DNA of 64,000 bases from Nocardioides marmorisolisilvae. Its GTDB lineage: Bacteria > Actinomycetota > Actinomycetes > Propionibacteriales > Nocardioidaceae. Shown here piece after piece: positions 35,331-44,593 of this stretch (position 1 is its first letter; each line of letters opens with the position of its first letter). The DNA is taken from the NCBI RefSeq assembly GCF_031656915.1, contig NZ_CP134227.1:2108001-2172000 (forward strand). The letters run 5' to 3'. The position numbers and the translations under genes were made by a program. The notes beneath the pieces were generated by a model. That model was not told where the DNA came from. It ran no database searches and saw only the letters and a list, made by a program, of their open reading frames with translations.

Positions 35331-36697
35331 GTGGTGCGCTCCTTCGTGGATTGCTTCTGCCGACCTGGAATGACCTGGGCCCGTGGGGGTTCGGCAACGG
35401 CTCGCCGGCGGGGGGCGTCGGTCGTCCCGAGTGCGTGCCGCAGACGCAGCGCCAGCAGCACGTTCTCCGCGGCTGCGCCGCTGTCGAGGTACTCCTGCCC
35501 GCAGCTGCGCAGCTCGTTGAGCCGGTACTTCAAGGTGTTGACGTGGATGTCGAGGTGTGCCGCGACGTCGCGCTGGCTGCCGCGGTGCTCCAGGTAGGCC
35601 TCGAGCGTGGGCAGCGCCCAGGTGCGCGCAGCCACCCGCGAGAACGGCTCCAGGGTGGCGGTGACGAACCGCTGCGCGCGTTCGGGGCGGCGGAGCATCT
35701 CGACGAGGGGAGCCAGGTCGAGGTAGTCGTAGACGTCGCCGCGCGGCCCGACCAGGGGACCGACCCGCAGAGCGTCGGTCGCCTCGAGGTAGCTCTCGCG
35801 CGAGTCGTGCGCGTGGTACGCCGCACCGCCGAGCCCGATCCGCAGCTCCTCGCTCCGGGACGCCAGCACCTCGAGCTGGCCGCGCACCAGGGCCCGTTGG
35901 TCGCTCGATCCCGCAGGAACGGCGGCGACCAGGCTCGAGTGGCGGACCGTCCATAACAGTGCGGAGATGGACTTCTCGAGCGCGTGGCCGAGCTCCTCGA
36001 GCTGCGTCATGGTGCGATCGGTGGCCGTGTCGACCACGACGATCAGGTGTGGGCGACCAAGCTCGACGAGCCGGTTCGCCGACTCCGCGCTCGATGACGC
36101 GAGGATCACGTTGAGCAGAGCGGATCGGCGGTACTCCTTCTGCTGCGCCGTACGAGTGGCCTCCTCCAGGAAGCACGACTCGACCTGGGTGCACAGCAGG
36201 TCGGAGTAGTCCAGGACCCAGCCGGTGATCAGAGCACTCGACTTCCGCAGGCTCGCCGACGTACGCCAGTCGGGAGCCTGGGTGAGCTGGGTCCACATCG
36301 AACGGACGCCGAGCCGGTAGGCGCGCAGCAGTGCGCTCAGGTCCATCCCCTGAGCGGCGCGCCGCCGCGCTCCCTCCTGGATCTGCTGCATCAGCTCGGG
36401 GTCAGCAGGGTCACCGGTGCGCAGCATCCGCAGCCAGCATCGGACCAGCGCCGCTGAGACTGCCTGAACGTCGGCCAGCAGTCCCTGGTCGGTGATCGCG
36501 GCGTACTCGGGGATCTCCTCGACATAGCCCGCGACCATCACCCGGGCGATCTCGTTGCTCGACGACTCCAGGGTGCCGGCGATGACCGTCAGCGCCTTCT
36601 GCGCTGCCGTGGGCATCGCGGCGTAGGTCGCCAGCATCCGTTCGATGACCGGCTCGGGAGCGGGTCCCGTGGCAGGCGGGTGCGACGACGGATCCAT
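35327..36697 (-). CDS. PucR-family transcriptional regulator
   Basis: A 456-residue regulator. The C-terminal HTH_30 domain is clear (LEAYLEHRGSQRDVAAHLDIHVNTLKYRLNEL). A GGDEF-like middle domain and an N-terminal helical sensor (about residues 15-180) precede it, as in CdaR/PucR-type activators that respond to metabolites. I chose the ATG at 36697 because GAAGGGG lies seven bases upstream; longer in-frame starts lack one. It is the first gene of the transporter operon and overlaps the binding-protein start, so it probably autoregulates the whole unit. Confidence 0.88.
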   Translation of the reverse strand: MDPSSHPPATGPAPEPVIERMLATYAAMPTAAQKALTVIAGTLESSSNEIARVMVAGYVEEIPEYAAITDQGLLADVQAVSAALVRCWLRMLRTGDPADPELMQQIQEGARRRAAQGMDLSALLRAYRLGVRSMWTQLTQAPDWRTSASLRKSSALITGWVLDYSDLLCTQVESCFLEEATRTAQQKEYRRSALLNVILASSSAESANRLVELGRPHLIVVVDTATDRTMTQLEELGHALEKSISALLWTVRHSSLVAAVPAGSSDQRALVRGQLEVLASRSEELRIGLGGAAYHAHDSRESYLEATDALRVGPLVGPRGDVYDYLDLAPLVEMLRRPERAQRFVTATLEPFSRVAARTWALPTLEAYLEHRGSQRDVAAHLDIHVNTLKYRLNELRSCGQEYLDSGAAAENVLLALRLRHALGTTDAPRRRAVAEPPRAQVIPGRQKQSTKERTT

Positions 36698-36752
36698 CCG
36701 GACCCCTTCTGGCGGTGTGGGCTGCAAGGACGCCGCTGTGATGCGGCTCACC

Positions 36753-36783
36753 ATTATCTGAACGGCCCATTTGGACGAAGCAA
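36753..36783 (-). promoter_or_regulatory. candidate promoter of the pucR-liv operon
   Basis: On the minus strand TTGCTT (36778-36783), a 19-bp spacer and GATAAT (36753-36758). The surrounding 36760-36850 region is AT-richer than its neighbours and contains related, oppositely oriented motifs (CCATTTGGACGAA and CCAATAGACGAA) that could be regulator sites. Confidence 0.35.
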
Positions 36784-36911
36784 GGCCCACAGAGGGCGAA
36801 TTTGTGGCCAGTTTTCGTCTATTGGAGACAAGTCACGTCTCGACGGGACAAGGAAACCGGCCTCTTGGGTGGGCCGTTGCCGCCTGGTGGGGTGTCGGAG
36901 GGCATGCGAAA

Positions 36912-36938
36912 GGGCCCGCCACCATCGGTGACGGGCCC
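36912..36938 (-). terminator. rho-independent-type terminator after rplQ
   Basis: On the minus strand GGGCCCGTCACC-GAT-GGTGGCGGGCCC gives a 12-bp stem with one G-U pair and a 3-base loop, followed by TTTCG. It lies 21 bases after the rplQ stop and ends the ribosomal supercluster. Confidence 0.75.
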
Positions 36939-36959
36939 CTCGCAGGGATCAGAGCGGTC

Positions 36960-37637
36960 TTACTCGCCGGCCTTGGTGAACCCAGCGGCCTCGGCAGACT
37001 CGGCGGTGTCGAACCACACCTCGGCCACCGTCTGGGCGAACCACTGGCCGTCGGGCTCGTGGTACTTCATCGAGTCCCTGTTGCCCTTGATCGGGAAGCC
37101 CTCGGGTGCCTCCTCGGCGTCCTCCAGGGGCGCGTGCGCCCCTGCGGGAAGCTCCTCGGACGCTGCCTCGGTAGGAGTCTCCTCGACCGGAGCAGCCTCG
37201 ACCGGAGCAGCCTCGACCGGACCAGCCTTGACCGGCTTGGCCTTCGGCGCCGACGGGGTGTAGGACTCGGTCACCAGCTCGATGACCGCCATCGGGGCGT
37301 TGTCGCCCTTGCGCGGACCGATCTTGGTGATCCGGGTGTAGCCGCCGGGACGCTCCGCAAAGGTCGGGGCGATCTCGGTGAACAGGGTGTGCACGACCGA
37401 CTTGTCGCGGATCGTCTTGAGGACCTCGCGACGGTTGTGCAGGCTCTGCACGGTGCCGAGCTCGGCCTTCTTGGCCCTGGTGATCAGCTTCTCCGCCACC
37501 GGACGCAGCACGCGTGCCTTGGCCTCGGTGGTGGTGATCCGGCCGTGCTCGAACAGCGCCGTGGCGAGGTTCGAGAGGATCAGCCGCTGGTGCGCCGGGC
37601 TGCCGCCGAGGCGGGCGCCCTTCTTGGGAGTGGGCAT
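36960..37637 (-). CDS. rplQ: 50S ribosomal protein L17 with C-terminal extension domain
   Basis: The 225-residue length is nearly double the core length (about 120). The core is [41 protein letters not shown] through [15 protein letters not shown]. After a repetitive Pro/Val/Glu/Ala linker (about residues 135-165) comes a module of about 50 residues: [18 protein letters not shown]...[22 protein letters not shown]. The same module ends L4 in this window. I recall NCBI naming such forms 'sunset domain variants' but could not check. It is the last gene of the alpha operon and precedes a strong terminator. Confidence 0.96.
   Translation of the reverse strand: MPTPKKGARLGGSPAHQRLILSNLATALFEHGRITTTEAKARVLRPVAEKLITRAKKAELGTVQSLHNRREVLKTIRDKSVVHTLFTEIAPTFAERPGGYTRITKIGPRKGDNAPMAVIELVTESYTPSAPKAKPVKAGPVEAAPVEAAPVEETPTEAASEELPAGAHAPLEDAEEAPEGFPIKGNRDSMKYHEPDGQWFAQTVAEVWFDTAESAEAAGFTKAGE
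37181..37225. repeat. three 15-bp tandem repeats in the rplQ linker
   Basis: CCTCGACCGGAGCAG occurs twice in tandem, followed by CCTCGACCGGACCAG. In L17 they encode repeated VEAAP units of the flexible linker. A fourth degenerate unit follows. Confidence 0.8.
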
Positions 37638-37717
37638 TGCTTCTCTCGTTTCTCCCCGGCCGTGTCAGGTACCGGGATAGATGGTTCTTCGATGGTCCCG
37701 CAGAGGGCCCGAGCAGC

Positions 37718-38737
37718 TCAGAGCTGCTCGTCCTCCTGGTAGCTCTGGTCGTCGTAGTCCTCGTCGTACGCCGCAAGCGCCGCAGCCGGGTCGAAGCCAG
37801 GAGCGCTGTCCTTCAGCGACAGGCCCATCTCGACGAGCTTCGCCTTGACCTCGTCGATCGACTTGGCCCCGAAGTTGCGGATGTCGAGAAGGTCCTGCTC
37901 CGAGCGGGCGATGAGCTCACCCACGGTGTGGATGCCCTCGCGCTTGAGGCAGTTGTACGACCGGACGGTCAGCGCCAGGTCCTCGACCGGGAGGGCGAGG
38001 TCCTGGGCAAGCTGCTCGTCGACCGGGGACGGACCGATGTCGATGCCCTCGGCCTCGACGTTCAGCTCGCGCGCCAGGCCGAACAGCTCGACCAGGGTCT
38101 TGCCGGCCGACGCGATCGCGTCGCGGGGACGGATCGACTGCTTGGTCTCGACGTCGATGACCAGCCTGTCGAAGTCGGTGCGCTGCTCGACACGGGTGGC
38201 CTCGACCTTGTAGGTCACCTTCAGCACGGGCGAGTAGATCGAGTCGACCGGAATCCGCCCGATCTCGTTGTCGGCACCCTTGTTCTGCGCAGAGCTGACG
38301 TAGCCACGGCCGCGCTCGACGACGAGCTCCATCTCGAGCTTGCCCTTGTCGTTCAGGGTGGCGATCTTCAGGTCGGGGTTGTGCACCTCGACCCCCGCCG
38401 GCGGCGCGATGTCCGCTGCGGTGACGTCACCAGAGCCCTGCTTGCGCAGGTACATCGTGACCGGCTCGTCGTGCTCGGAGGAGACGACGAGACCCTTGAG
38501 GTTGAGGATGATCTCGGTGACGTCTTCCTTGACGCCCTCGATGGTGGAGAACTCGTGCAGAGCCGTGTCCACCTTGATGCTGGTCACCGAGGCCCCCGGG
38601 ATCGAGGACAGCAGGGTGCGACGCAGCGAGTTGCCGAGCGTGTAGCCGAAGCCGGGCTCCAGCGGTTCGATCACGAACCGCGAGCGGAACTCGTCGACGA
38701 CATCTTCCGACAGGGTCGGGCGCTGAGCGATGAGCAC
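37718..38737 (-). CDS. rpoA: DNA-directed RNA polymerase subunit alpha
   Basis: The 339-residue alpha subunit nucleates core polymerase assembly. The N-terminal domain has [35 protein letters not shown]. The C-terminal domain has [46 protein letters not shown], the helix-hairpin-helix that contacts UP elements and activators. I chose the GTG at 38737 (LIAQRPTL) because AAGGAAG lies upstream. The acidic tail [15 protein letters not shown] is usual in actinobacteria. It sits between rpsD and rplQ. Confidence 0.97.
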   Translation of the reverse strand: MLIAQRPTLSEDVVDEFRSRFVIEPLEPGFGYTLGNSLRRTLLSSIPGASVTSIKVDTALHEFSTIEGVKEDVTEIILNLKGLVVSSEHDEPVTMYLRKQGSGDVTAADIAPPAGVEVHNPDLKIATLNDKGKLEMELVVERGRGYVSSAQNKGADNEIGRIPVDSIYSPVLKVTYKVEATRVEQRTDFDRLVIDVETKQSIRPRDAIASAGKTLVELFGLARELNVEAEGIDIGPSPVDEQLAQDLALPVEDLALTVRSYNCLKREGIHTVGELIARSEQDLLDIRNFGAKSIDEVKAKLVEMGLSLKDSAPGFDPAAALAAYDEDYDDQSYQEDEQL

Positions 38738-38797
38738 TGGTGTCTTCCTTTCCGAGCCCACCCGCTATTTGACGGGCTCGAACGGTGTTTGGGGTGG

Positions 38798-39406
38798 TTA
38801 CTTCTTGGAGTAGTACTCGACGATGAGCTGTTCCTGGATCGGCATGTCGATCTGGGCGCGGACGGGCAGCGAGTGCACCAGGATCCTCATCCGGTTCGGA
38901 AGCGCCTCGAGCCAGGCCGGCACGATCCGCTCGCCGTGCGTCTCGCGCGCGACGATGAACGGGGTCATCTCCAGGCTCTTCTCGCGCACGTCGATGATGT
39001 CGTGCGCCGCTACCTGGTACGACGGGATGTCGACCTTGTGGCCGTTCACCCGGAAGTGGCCGTGCACCACCAGCTGGCGAGCGTGGCGACGGGTCCGGGC
39101 GAAGCCGGCGCGGTAGACGACGTTGTCCAGGCGGCACTCCAGCAGCTGGAGCAGGTTGTCACCGGTCTTGCCGGCACGACGCGATGCCTCGTCGTAGTAG
39201 CGGTGGAACTGCTTCTCCATCACGCCGTAGGTGAAGCGGGCCTTCTGCTTCTCCTGCAGCTGGTTGCGGTACTCGCTCTCCTTGATACGCGCGCGACCGT
39301 GCTGGCCGGGAGCGTAGGGACGCTTCTCGAACGCGGCGTCGCCGCCGACGAGGTCGACACCGAGACGGCGCGACTTCTTGGTCATGGGGCCGGTGTAGCG
39401 GGCCAT
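38798..39406 (-). CDS. rpsD: 30S ribosomal protein S4
   Basis: A 202-residue primary 16S rRNA-binding protein. It starts MARYTGPMTKKSRRLGVDL. The S4 RNA-binding domain has LECRLDNVVYRAGFARTRRHARQLVVHGHFRVNGHKVDIPSY, and it ends IQEQLIVEYYSKK. This is the zinc-free type, with no N-terminal cysteine cluster. It is in the alpha operon between rpsK and rpoA; in other bacteria S4 is the autogenous repressor of this operon. Confidence 0.98.
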   Translation of the reverse strand: MARYTGPMTKKSRRLGVDLVGGDAAFEKRPYAPGQHGRARIKESEYRNQLQEKQKARFTYGVMEKQFHRYYDEASRRAGKTGDNLLQLLECRLDNVVYRAGFARTRRHARQLVVHGHFRVNGHKVDIPSYQVAAHDIIDVREKSLEMTPFIVARETHGERIVPAWLEALPNRMRILVHSLPVRAQIDMPIQEQLIVEYYSKK

Positions 39407-39440
39407 GGAACTTCTCCTTAGACTCTCTCGTCGTCGCCGG

Positions 39441-39836
39441 TCAGACGCGCCGGCGCTTGGGCGGGCGGCAACCGTTGTGCGGGGTGGGCGTGACGTCCTG
39501 GATGGTGCCGACCTCGAGGCCGATCGCTCCCAAGGACCTGATCGCGGTCTCACGGCCCGAGCCCGGGCCCTTGACGAAGACATCGATCTTCTTCATGCCG
39601 TGGTCCATCGCCCGGCGCCCGGCGGCCTCGGCGGCCATCTGCGCGGCGAACGGGGTGGACTTGCGCGAGCCCTTGAAGCCGACGGTTCCGGCCGAGGCCC
39701 AGGAGATCACCGCACCGGTCGGGTCGGTGATCGTGACGATCGTGTTGTTGAACGTGCTCTTGATGTGGGCTTCGCCCTGCGCGACGTTCTTCTTCTCCTT
39801 GCGGCGCACCTTCGCGGTGCGGCTCTTGGGAGGCAT
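39441..39836 (-). CDS. rpsK: 30S ribosomal protein S11
   Basis: A 131-residue platform protein of the small subunit. Conserved parts are [48 protein letters not shown] and the C-terminal [40 protein letters not shown]. Normal length and position in the alpha operon, after rpsM. Confidence 0.98.
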   Translation of the reverse strand: MPPKSRTAKVRRKEKKNVAQGEAHIKSTFNNTIVTITDPTGAVISWASAGTVGFKGSRKSTPFAAQMAAEAAGRRAMDHGMKKIDVFVKGPGSGRETAIRSLGAIGLEVGTIQDVTPTPHNGCRPPKRRRV

Positions 39837-39901
39837 TCAGATACTCCTTGAGGTTCTCGAAAGTTCGGTGACGTGATCGTGGCGGCGCACGGGAGCGCCG
39901 A

Positions 39902-40276
39902 TCACTTGGCCTTCTTCTTGCCGGCGACGGTCCGCTTGGGACCCTTCCGGGTGCGGGCGTTGGTCTTGGTGCGCTGACCGCGGACCGGGAGGCCCTGACG
40001 GTGGCGGCGACCCTGGTAGCTGCCGATCTCGACCTTGCGTCGGATGTCGGCCTGGACCTCACGACGGAGGTCGCCCTCGATCTTGAAGTTGCCCTCGATC
40101 TCGTCACGGAGCTTCACGAGCTCCTCGTCACCCAGGGTGTGCACTCGGGCGTTCGGGTCGACCCCGGTCGCGGCGAGCACCTGCTGGGCGCGGGTACGGC
40201 CAATGCCGTAGATGTAGGTGAGTGCGACCTCGATGCGCTTGTCGCGCGGGAGGTCCACACCAACGAGGCGTGCCAT
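39902..40276 (-). CDS. rpsM: 30S ribosomal protein S13
   Basis: A 124-residue head protein that contacts P-site tRNA and the B1b bridge. It starts [31 protein letters not shown] and ends with the basic tail [26 protein letters not shown]. Second ribosomal gene after rpmJ; the 193-base gap between them contains no ORF that I can support. Confidence 0.98.
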   Translation of the reverse strand: MARLVGVDLPRDKRIEVALTYIYGIGRTRAQQVLAATGVDPNARVHTLGDEELVKLRDEIEGNFKIEGDLRREVQADIRRKVEIGSYQGRRHRQGLPVRGQRTKTNARTRKGPKRTVAGKKKAK

Positions 40277-40469
40277 GTATGGCCCTTTCCTGAAGGGTCT
40301 CCCCTTCGACTTTCACGGTGGTCTGGTCGTGATGCGCCCCACGGCACTCGCTGCTGTGGGCTCCGGCCATCCGCTCCGGAGGTATTTCGGTCCTGGCCCG
40401 GCGACTGGTCACCGGTGGGCAGGACGTAGCGATCACGTCGATGGCTTGTTCAGTTGTGTGGTCGGGCTC

Positions 40470-40583
40470 TCAGCCCTGGCGCTGCTTGTGGCGCGGGTTC
40501 TCGCAGATCACCATGACGCGGCCATGGCGACGGATCACCTTGCACTTGTCACAGATCGGCTTCACGCTCGGGTTGACCTTCAT
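40470..40583 (-). CDS. rpmJ: 50S ribosomal protein L36
   Basis: The 37-codon gene reads [20 protein letters not shown]... and ends ...[12 protein letters not shown]. Zinc ligands Cys11, Cys14, Cys27 and His32 are all present, so this is the zinc-binding (C+) form. It lies between infA and rpsM in the standard order, with AAAGGGCTGAC just upstream of the ATG. Confidence 0.96.
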   Translation of the reverse strand: MKVNPSVKPICDKCKVIRRHGRVMVICENPRHKQRQG

Positions 40584-40610
40584 GTCAGCCCTTTCTTGCT
40601 AGTTCGGCTG

Positions 40611-40832
40611 TTACTTGTAGCGGTAGACGATGCGACCCCGCGTGAGGTCGTACGGCGAGAGCTCCACCACGACCCGGTCCTCGGGGAGGATCCGGATGTA
40701 GTGCTGGCGCATCTTGCCGCTGATGTGGGCGAGAACCTTGTGTCCGTTGGTCAGCTCGACCCGGAACATGGCATTGGGAAGGGCCTCCACGACGGAGCCC
40801 TCCATCTCGATCACGCCTTCTTTCTTCGGCAT
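40611..40832 (-). CDS. infA: translation initiation factor IF-1
   Basis: A 73-residue OB-fold protein that binds the ribosomal A site during initiation: [65 protein letters not shown]. The conserved family start is the ATG at 40832, although GGAGG lies only two bases before it; an in-frame GTG at 40841 is the alternative. It is the first gene of the alpha operon, about 210 bases downstream of a candidate promoter. Confidence 0.97.
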   Translation of the reverse strand: MPKKEGVIEMEGSVVEALPNAMFRVELTNGHKVLAHISGKMRQHYIRILPEDRVVVELSPYDLTRGRIVYRYK

Positions 40833-40893
40833 GTCCTCCACAATCTGTTGTCTCGTCGTCTACCGTTGGCCCGCGAACCGCCCGGGACCGGGC

Positions 40894-40916
40894 CCTTCGA
40901 CACGCTCAGGGACCGG
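40894..40916. repeat. possible dispersed intergenic repeat in the infA leader
   Basis: CTTCGACACGCTCAGGGACC within a non-coding leader resembles a short intergenic repeat that I recall as abundant in Nocardioides-type genomes (TTCGACA.GCTCA...). Only one copy is in this window, so repetition cannot be shown here. The rest of 40833-41114 holds the promoter and no ORF that I support. Confidence 0.3.
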
Positions 40917-41051
40917 CAGTTCCGGTGGACCTCGTCGGGCCGTCCGAAGCACCTCTTCCCTCGCCCGCGGGCGTGACGGAGCACGTCACGCACACGGATT
41001 TCGGGCAGCCGCGAGGCACCACAAAACGGACCCACGTTGGGCCGACGCACC

Positions 41052-41082
41052 AGTCTAGGCGAAGACTGCTCCAAACCGTTAA
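41052..41082 (-). promoter_or_regulatory. candidate promoter for infA-rpmJ-rpsM-rpsK-rpsD-rpoA-rplQ
   Basis: On the minus strand TTAACG (41077-41082), a 19-bp spacer and a good -10 TAGACT (41052-41057). It lies after the map stop and would give a leader of about 210 bases before infA. Confidence 0.45.
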
Positions 41083-41114
41083 TCGGGGTGGCGCCGCTGC
41101 CGGCCGTCGCCCGC

Positions 41115-41954
41115 TCAGTCGCCGCCGTACGGCACCCCGAGCTCCTCCAGCTTCGCCCGGCCGCCGTCGATCGCGGTCAGGACCCACACCCCGTTGGGGG
41201 TGAGCGTGAAGGTGTGCTCGAAGTGCGCTGCCCAGCTGCCGTCCTCGCTGGTGATCGTCCAGTCGTCGTCCTCGACCAGGGTCCGCTTGCTGCCCAAGGT
41301 GATCATAGGCTCGACGGCCAGGGCGAGCCCCCGCTCGAGCCTCGGTCCCCGGCCGGGACGGCCGAAGTTGGGCACGTTGGGCGGCTGGTGCATCGCGGTG
41401 CCGATGCCGTGGCCGGTGTAGTCCTCGACGATCCCGAAGCTGCCGCCGTCGGGGTGGGGCTGCGAGCGGACGTAGCTCTCGACCGCGTGCGAGATGTCGG
41501 TGACTCGACCACCGAGCCGGGCGGCGGCGAAGCCACGCCACATCGCCTCCTCGGTGACGCGCATCAGCGACCGGGCGGCCGCACTCACCTCACCGACCGG
41601 CACGGTGAGGGCGGCGTCGCCGTGCCAGCCCGCGACGATCGCCCCGCAGTCGATGGACACGATGTCGCCGTCCTCGAGCCGGCGAGCACCGGGGATCCCG
41701 TGCACGACCTCGTCATTGACAGACGCGCAGATCGTCGCCGGGAACGGCGGCTCGCCGTAGCCCAGGAACGACGGCACGCCCCCGCCGTCACGGATGTTCT
41801 GTTCGGCCAGCGCGTCGAGCTCACCAGTGGTGACCCCAGGTGCCACCGCGCCGCGCAGCAGCTCCAGGGTCTGTCCGACCAGGAGGCCGGCCACACGCAT
41901 CTTCGCGATCTGGTCCGGCGTCTTGATCTCGACGCCACGGTCCCGGAAGGACAT
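41115..41954 (-). CDS. map: methionine aminopeptidase type I
   Basis: Removes the initiator methionine from nascent proteins. The 279 residues include all five metal ligands: Asp in VSIDCGA, Asp in WHGDAAL, His in TGHGIG, Glu in LAVEPMI and Glu in AHFEHTF. Also present are SVNDEVVHGIP and the catalytic-site His of the latter. It is the last gene of the secY-adk-map set, 43 bases downstream of adk. Confidence 0.97.
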   Translation of the reverse strand: MSFRDRGVEIKTPDQIAKMRVAGLLVGQTLELLRGAVAPGVTTGELDALAEQNIRDGGGVPSFLGYGEPPFPATICASVNDEVVHGIPGARRLEDGDIVSIDCGAIVAGWHGDAALTVPVGEVSAAARSLMRVTEEAMWRGFAAARLGGRVTDISHAVESYVRSQPHPDGGSFGIVEDYTGHGIGTAMHQPPNVPNFGRPGRGPRLERGLALAVEPMITLGSKRTLVEDDDWTITSEDGSWAAHFEHTFTLTPNGVWVLTAIDGGRAKLEELGVPYGGD

Positions 41955-41997
41955 CGACTACCCGTTCATCGGAGCGGCTGCGCTGCGCGGAGCCCGC

Positions 41998-42573
41998 TCA
42001 GCTCTGCCTGACCGCGTCGAGCGCGGCGAAGATGCGGCCGGTCACGTCATCGACGTCGCCCATGCCGTCGATCTCGACGAGAAGGCCCCGGTCCCGGTAG
42101 ACCTCGATCAGCGGCTCGGTCTGCTCGGCGTACACCTCCTGGCGGCGCCGGATGACGTCCTCGGTGTCATCGGCACGCCCTTCGACCTGCGCGCGCTGCA
42201 GCAGCCGGGCCACCAGCTCGTCGGCGTCCGCGGTGAGCACCACGACCGCGTCGAGCTCGTGGCCGGTGAACTTGACCATCCCGTCGAGCTCCTCGACCTG
42301 GGCCAGGGTCCGCGGGTAGCCGTCGAGCAGGAAGCCGGGCTTGGCGTCGTCCTCGTCGATCCGGTTGCGCACCATCAGGTTGGTGACCTCGTCCGGCACG
42401 TACTCACCGGCGTCCATGTACTTCTTCGCCTCGACACCCAGCGGGGTGCCTTCGGAGACGTTGAACCGGAAGATGTCACCGGTCGAGATGGCCGGAATGC
42501 CGAAGTGATCGGCGACGAACTTGGCCTGGGTGCCCTTGCCGGCCCCCGGAGGGCCCATCAGGATCATGCGCAT
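41998..42573 (-). CDS. adk: adenylate kinase
   Basis: Interconverts ATP, AMP and ADP. At 191 residues it is the short form without a zinc LID domain, normal for actinobacteria. The P-loop is [13 protein letters not shown], the AMP-binding region includes ISTGDIFR, and [12 protein letters not shown] is the NMP-binding signature. Its ATG directly abuts the secY stop (TAA then ATG), so the two are co-translated. Confidence 0.97.
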   Translation of the reverse strand: MRMILMGPPGAGKGTQAKFVADHFGIPAISTGDIFRFNVSEGTPLGVEAKKYMDAGEYVPDEVTNLMVRNRIDEDDAKPGFLLDGYPRTLAQVEELDGMVKFTGHELDAVVVLTADADELVARLLQRAQVEGRADDTEDVIRRRQEVYAEQTEPLIEVYRDRGLLVEIDGMGDVDDVTGRIFAALDAVRQS

Positions 42574-43869
42574 TTATCTCAGGAACCCTTCGTAGTTGCG
42601 CTGCTGCAACTGGCTCTCGATCTGCTTGATCGTATCGAGTGCCACACCGACCATGATGAGGATCGAGGTGCCACCGAAGGGGAAGTTCTGGTTCGCGTTG
42701 ACCAGAACCAGTGCGATCAGCGGGATCAACGAGATGATTCCGAGATAGAGCGAGCCGGGCAGCGTGATGCGGGACAGGACGTAGCTGAGGTATTCCTGCG
42801 TCGGCTTGCCCGCCCGGATCCCGGGGATGAAGCCTCCGTACTTCTTCATGTTGTCCGCGACTTCCTCTGGGTCGAAGGTGATCGCGACGTAGAAGTAGGT
42901 GAAGAAGACGATCATGATGAAGTACAACGCCATGTAGATCGGATGATCGCCCTTGACGAGGTAGGTCGAGATCCAGGTGATGATCGGCGAGGTGGAGTTC
43001 TGGTTGAAGCTCACCGCCATCGCCGGGAGGTAGAGGAGGCTGGAGGCGAAGATCACCGGGATGACGCCGGCTTGGTTGACCTTCAGCGGGATGTACGTCG
43101 AGCTGCCGCCGAACATCTTCCGCCCGACCATTCGCCGGGCGTACTGCACCGGTATTCGGCGCTGCGCCTGCTCGATGAACACCACCGCGGCGATGATCGC
43201 GAAGCCCATGATCAGCACGCCGCCGAAGACGTACCAGCCGTTCGACTTCTTGACCTCCCAGAGGCTCAGCGGGAACCGCGAGATGATCTGGGTGAAGATC
43301 AGGATTGACATGCCGTTGCCGATGCCACGGTCGGTGATCAGCTCACCGAGCCACATGATGATGCCGGTGCCGGCGGTCATGGTGACCACCATGATCAGCG
43401 CCGTCTTGGTGTCGTTGTGGTACAGCAGGTCCTTGTTGCAGCCCTGGATCAGGTTGCCGGTCCGGGCCAGCGCCACGATGCCGGTCGCTTGGAGCACGGC
43501 GAGGGCCAGCGTGAGGTAGCGCGTGTACTGGGTGATCTTGCTCTGCCCGGCCTGCCCCTCCTTCTTGAGGGTCTCCAGCCTCGGGATCACCACGGTGAGC
43601 AGCTGCAGGATGATGCTCGCGGTGATGTAGGGCATGATCCCCAGCGCGAACACGGTCAACTGGAGCAGCGCGCCACCGGAGAACAGGTTGATCAGGCCGT
43701 AGATGCCGTTGTTGCCGTTGGCCTTGAAGCACTCCTGGACGTTGGCCATGTGCACGCCCGGCGTCGGGACCTGCGAGCCCAGGCGGAAGACGGCCACGAT
43801 GAACAGCACGAACAGCAACTTGCGTCGCAGGTCCGGTGTCCGGAAAGCGTTGGCGAATGCACGAAGCAA
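42574..43869 (-). CDS. secY: preprotein translocase subunit SecY
   Basis: A 431-residue core channel of the Sec translocon with 10 TM helices. Recognisable blocks are FRTPDLRRKLLFVLFIVAVFRLGSQVPTPGV, FALGIMPYITASIILQLL, and the cytoplasmic loop RRIPVQYARRMVGRKMFGGSSTYIPLKVNQAGVIPVIFASSLL. It is in the spc operon after rplO, with a 92-base gap, and is followed directly by adk. Confidence 0.97.
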   Translation of the reverse strand: MLRAFANAFRTPDLRRKLLFVLFIVAVFRLGSQVPTPGVHMANVQECFKANGNNGIYGLINLFSGGALLQLTVFALGIMPYITASIILQLLTVVIPRLETLKKEGQAGQSKITQYTRYLTLALAVLQATGIVALARTGNLIQGCNKDLLYHNDTKTALIMVVTMTAGTGIIMWLGELITDRGIGNGMSILIFTQIISRFPLSLWEVKKSNGWYVFGGVLIMGFAIIAAVVFIEQAQRRIPVQYARRMVGRKMFGGSSTYIPLKVNQAGVIPVIFASSLLYLPAMAVSFNQNSTSPIITWISTYLVKGDHPIYMALYFIMIVFFTYFYVAITFDPEEVADNMKKYGGFIPGIRAGKPTQEYLSYVLSRITLPGSLYLGIISLIPLIALVLVNANQNFPFGGTSILIMVGVALDTIKQIESQLQQRNYEGFLR

Positions 43870-43961
43870 TTCGTGGCCTCTTTCTTATGCGTCCCTCGTC
43901 GTGTGCCCCGCGGCGCGGTCGACCGACGTGCGGTGCCGCGCCGTGGCAGCCTAACGAAAGC

Positions 43962-44402
43962 TCAAAGCTCGGTGGTGGTGCCACCCGCCGCGGAGATCTT
44001 CTCCTTGGCGCTGGACGAGAACTTGTGAGCGCTCACCTGGACGGCGACGGAGAGATCACCCTGGCCGAGGACCTTGACGGGCTGGCCCTTGCGGACCGCG
44101 CCCTTGGCCACCAGATCGTCGACCGACACCGAGCCGCCCTCGGGGAAGAGCGTTGCGATGCGGTCGAGGTTCACGACCTGGAACTCGACCTTGAACGGGT
44201 TCTTGAAGCCCTTGAGCTTGGGGAGCCGCATGTGGATCGGCATCTGGCCACCCTCGAAGGCGGCCGGAACCTGGTAGCGCGCCTTGGTGCCCTTGGTGCC
44301 GCGACCCGCGGTCTTGCCCTTCGAGCCCTCACCACGACCGACGCGCGTCTTCGCAGTCTTCGCGCCCGGAGCCGGGCGCAGGTGATGGAGTTTGAGAGTC
44401 AT
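43962..44402 (-). CDS. rplO: 50S ribosomal protein L15
   Basis: A 146-residue large-subunit assembly protein. It starts [38 protein letters not shown], the typical Gly/Lys-rich N-terminus, followed by [23 protein letters not shown]. Its ATG overlaps the rpmD stop by 4 bases. Normal length. Confidence 0.97.
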   Translation of the reverse strand: MTLKLHHLRPAPGAKTAKTRVGRGEGSKGKTAGRGTKGTKARYQVPAAFEGGQMPIHMRLPKLKGFKNPFKVEFQVVNLDRIATLFPEGGSVSVDDLVAKGAVRKGQPVKVLGQGDLSVAVQVSAHKFSSSAKEKISAAGGTTTEL

Positions 44403-44593
44403 CGCTGTGCTTCTCCACTAACTTCCTCGACCGTCACCAGGTGGCGGACGGTGTCGACCATGCCCCGGATCTCCGGGCGGTCCTCCTTGACGACGACGTC
44501 GCCGATGCGCTTGAGACCCAGCGAGCGCAGGGTGTCGCGCTGGTTCTTCTTGCAGCCGATCGTCGACTTCTTCTGCTCGACCCGGATCGCCAT
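44399..44593 (-). CDS. rpmD: 50S ribosomal protein L30
   Basis: The 64-residue reading frame runs [57 protein letters not shown]. It overlaps rpsE at its start (ATGA) and rplO at its end (ATGA), so translation of the three is coupled. Normal length for L30. Confidence 0.96.
   Translation of the reverse strand: MAIRVEQKKSTIGCKKNQRDTLRSLGLKRIGDVVVKEDRPEIRGMVDTVRHLVTVEEVSGEAQR

Noticed and set aside
33717-35597. A 626-codon plus-strand open frame opposite livH, the binding protein and part of pucR
   Set aside because: It crosses three well-supported minus-strand genes and their junctions, and has shadow composition.
37181-37225. Regulatory repeat in rplQ
   Set aside because: The 15-bp units are multiples of three and simply encode the repeated VEAAP linker.
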